Assembly (NCBI RefSeq): GCF_003030345.1
Contig: NZ_CP028158.1
Span: 5,766,001 to 5,830,000 of the forward strand
DNA: 64,000 nt
Direction of reading: 5' to 3'
From: Plantactinospora sp. BC1
GTDB taxonomy: Bacteria; Actinomycetota; Actinomycetes; Mycobacteriales; Micromonosporaceae
Shown here: in pieces, positions 63,377-64,000 of the stretch
Numbering within the stretch: the stretch's first letter is position 1
How the letters are laid out: every line of letters begins with the position of its first letter
The notes under the pieces: generated by a model
Seen by the model: only the letters and a program-made list of their open reading frames with translations
Databases searched by the model: none
Told to the model about the DNA's origin: nothing
Made by a program: the position numbers and the translations under genes

Positions 63377-64000
63377 GTGACCAGGCGGGGTTGGTTGCTC
63401 TTCGCCCTGATGAGCGTGATCTGGGGCATTCCGTATCTGTTGATCAAGGTAGCCGTGGAGGGCGGCGTACCGGTGCCGGTGCTGGTCTTCGTCCGGACGG
63501 CGGTCGGCGCCGCCGTACTGCTGCCGCTGGCCGTGCGCGGTGCCCGGGGTCTCCGGGGACTGCACCGGCACCGGCGCCCACTGGCCGCCTTCGCGGCGCT
63601 TGAGATCATCGTCCCGTGGTGGCTGCTCACCGACGCCGAACGGCAGATCAGCAGCTCGATGACCGGGCTGCTGATCGCCGCGTCGCCGATCATCGCCGTG
63701 CTGGCCGGGCGGCTGGCCGGTGACGTCGAGCGGCTCGGCGGGCGGCGCTGGGCGGGTCTGGGGGTCGGACTCGCCGGGGTGGCGGTGCTGGCCGCGCCCG
63801 GCCTGCGCGGCGGAGACGTGCGCTCGATCGTCGAGGTGCTGCTCGCCGCCCTCTGCTACGGGATCGCACCGCTGATCCTGGCGCGGCGGCTGGCCGACGT
63901 ACCGGTGCTGCCGTTGACCGCCGTCTGCCTCGGCGGAGCCGCCCTGGTGTACGCCACACCGGCAGTGTTGACCTGGCCGGCGACGCTGCCCACCGGCCGG
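63377..64000 (+). CDS. EamA-family transporter (partial, runs off the window)
   Basis: 208 codons to the edge. Hydrophobic helices at regular spacing start with WLLFALMSVIWGIPYLLIKVAVEGG, characteristic of DMT/EamA exporters, then VLVFVRTAVGAAVLLPLAV and GLLIAASPIIAVLAGRL. GTG 63377 follows GAGGAGG. Ten bases after the DsbA-fold gene on the same strand, likely co-transcribed. Substrate unknown. Confidence 0.87.
   Translation, partial: MTRRGWLLFALMSVIWGIPYLLIKVAVEGGVPVPVLVFVRTAVGAAVLLPLAVRGARGLRGLHRHRRPLAAFAALEIIVPWWLLTDAERQISSSMTGLLIAASPIIAVLAGRLAGDVERLGGRRWAGLGVGLAGVAVLAAPGLRGGDVRSIVEVLLAALCYGIAPLILARRLADVPVLPLTAVCLGGAALVYATPAVLTWPATLPTGR

Overview
The window is very GC-rich actinobacterial chromosome. 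Gene content and order point to the Micromonosporaceae (Micromonospora and relatives). This is an inference from proteins and synteny, not a database match. GTG starts are frequent and G/C dominates third codon positions. The block cofC - ppk - (CYTH/CHAD) - mutT1 - hupB - leuD - leuC - IclR regulator follows the order known from Mycobacterium tuberculosis (Rv2983 to Rv2989), so the left end is old core chromosome. I see no insertion sequence, prophage, CRISPR array or replication origin.

Layout. 0-5.5 kb: end of cofC, a small cold-shock-like protein, and a polyphosphate cluster (ppk with a PHO-box-like site, a CYTH-CHAD protein, MutT1). 5.7-9.2 kb: hupB, leuDC and a divergent LtbR/NdgR-type IclR regulator. 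9.9-11.1 kb: tRNA-Glu, tRNA-Gln and a fumarylacetoacetate-hydrolase-family gene. 11.2-17.1 kb: a membrane protein, a conserved hypothetical, TetR/SDR, a class V aminotransferase and ArfB. 17.1-21.2 kb: a translationally coupled moxR-DUF58-VWA operon followed by an S1C protease. 21.3-24.2 kb: two secreted unknowns and an endonuclease/exonuclease/phosphatase-family protein.

24.7-43.8 kb is a broad branched-chain amino acid region: cimA, ilvE, leuB, ilvC, ilvN, ilvB and ilvD. Together with leuCD at 6.5-8.5 kb it holds nearly the whole Ile/Val/Leu pathway; leuA and ilvA are not in the window. serA, a mannosyl-3-phosphoglycerate synthase, a PRC-barrel protein, a PtpB-like phosphatase, ApbE and a GGDEF-EAL protein are interspersed. 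Two transcription attenuators can be read directly. A short leader peptide ending Val-Leu-Ile sits before a hairpin pair and a U-tract terminator upstream of ilvBNC. A leader containing Leu-Ile-Ile precedes a similar terminator upstream of cimA. A 20-bp motif (15 identities) is shared by the leuC/regulator intergenic region and the leuB promoter and may be the operator of the local IclR regulator.

43.8-64 kb is more accessory: a GntR/DUF1648 pair; a small HTH gene coupled to a hydrolase, with two tandem perfect operators; a mycothiol-dependent-type enzyme; a lipoprotein; an M14 peptidase with Ca-loop insertions; NudC carrying an in-frame 15-bp repeat array; a 1,015-residue protein with a PcfJ-like domain; a Tat-exported beta-carbonic anhydrase beside a SulP-carbonic anhydrase fusion whose catalytic Arg is lost; a four-gene EspC/WXG100/YbaB/membrane operon; a MocR regulator divergent from a mycothiol-nitroreductase-like DsbA-fold protein; and a truncated EamA transporter.

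The best candidates for something undescribed are the PcfJ-like protein, the EspC/WXG/YbaB operon and the cimA attenuator.
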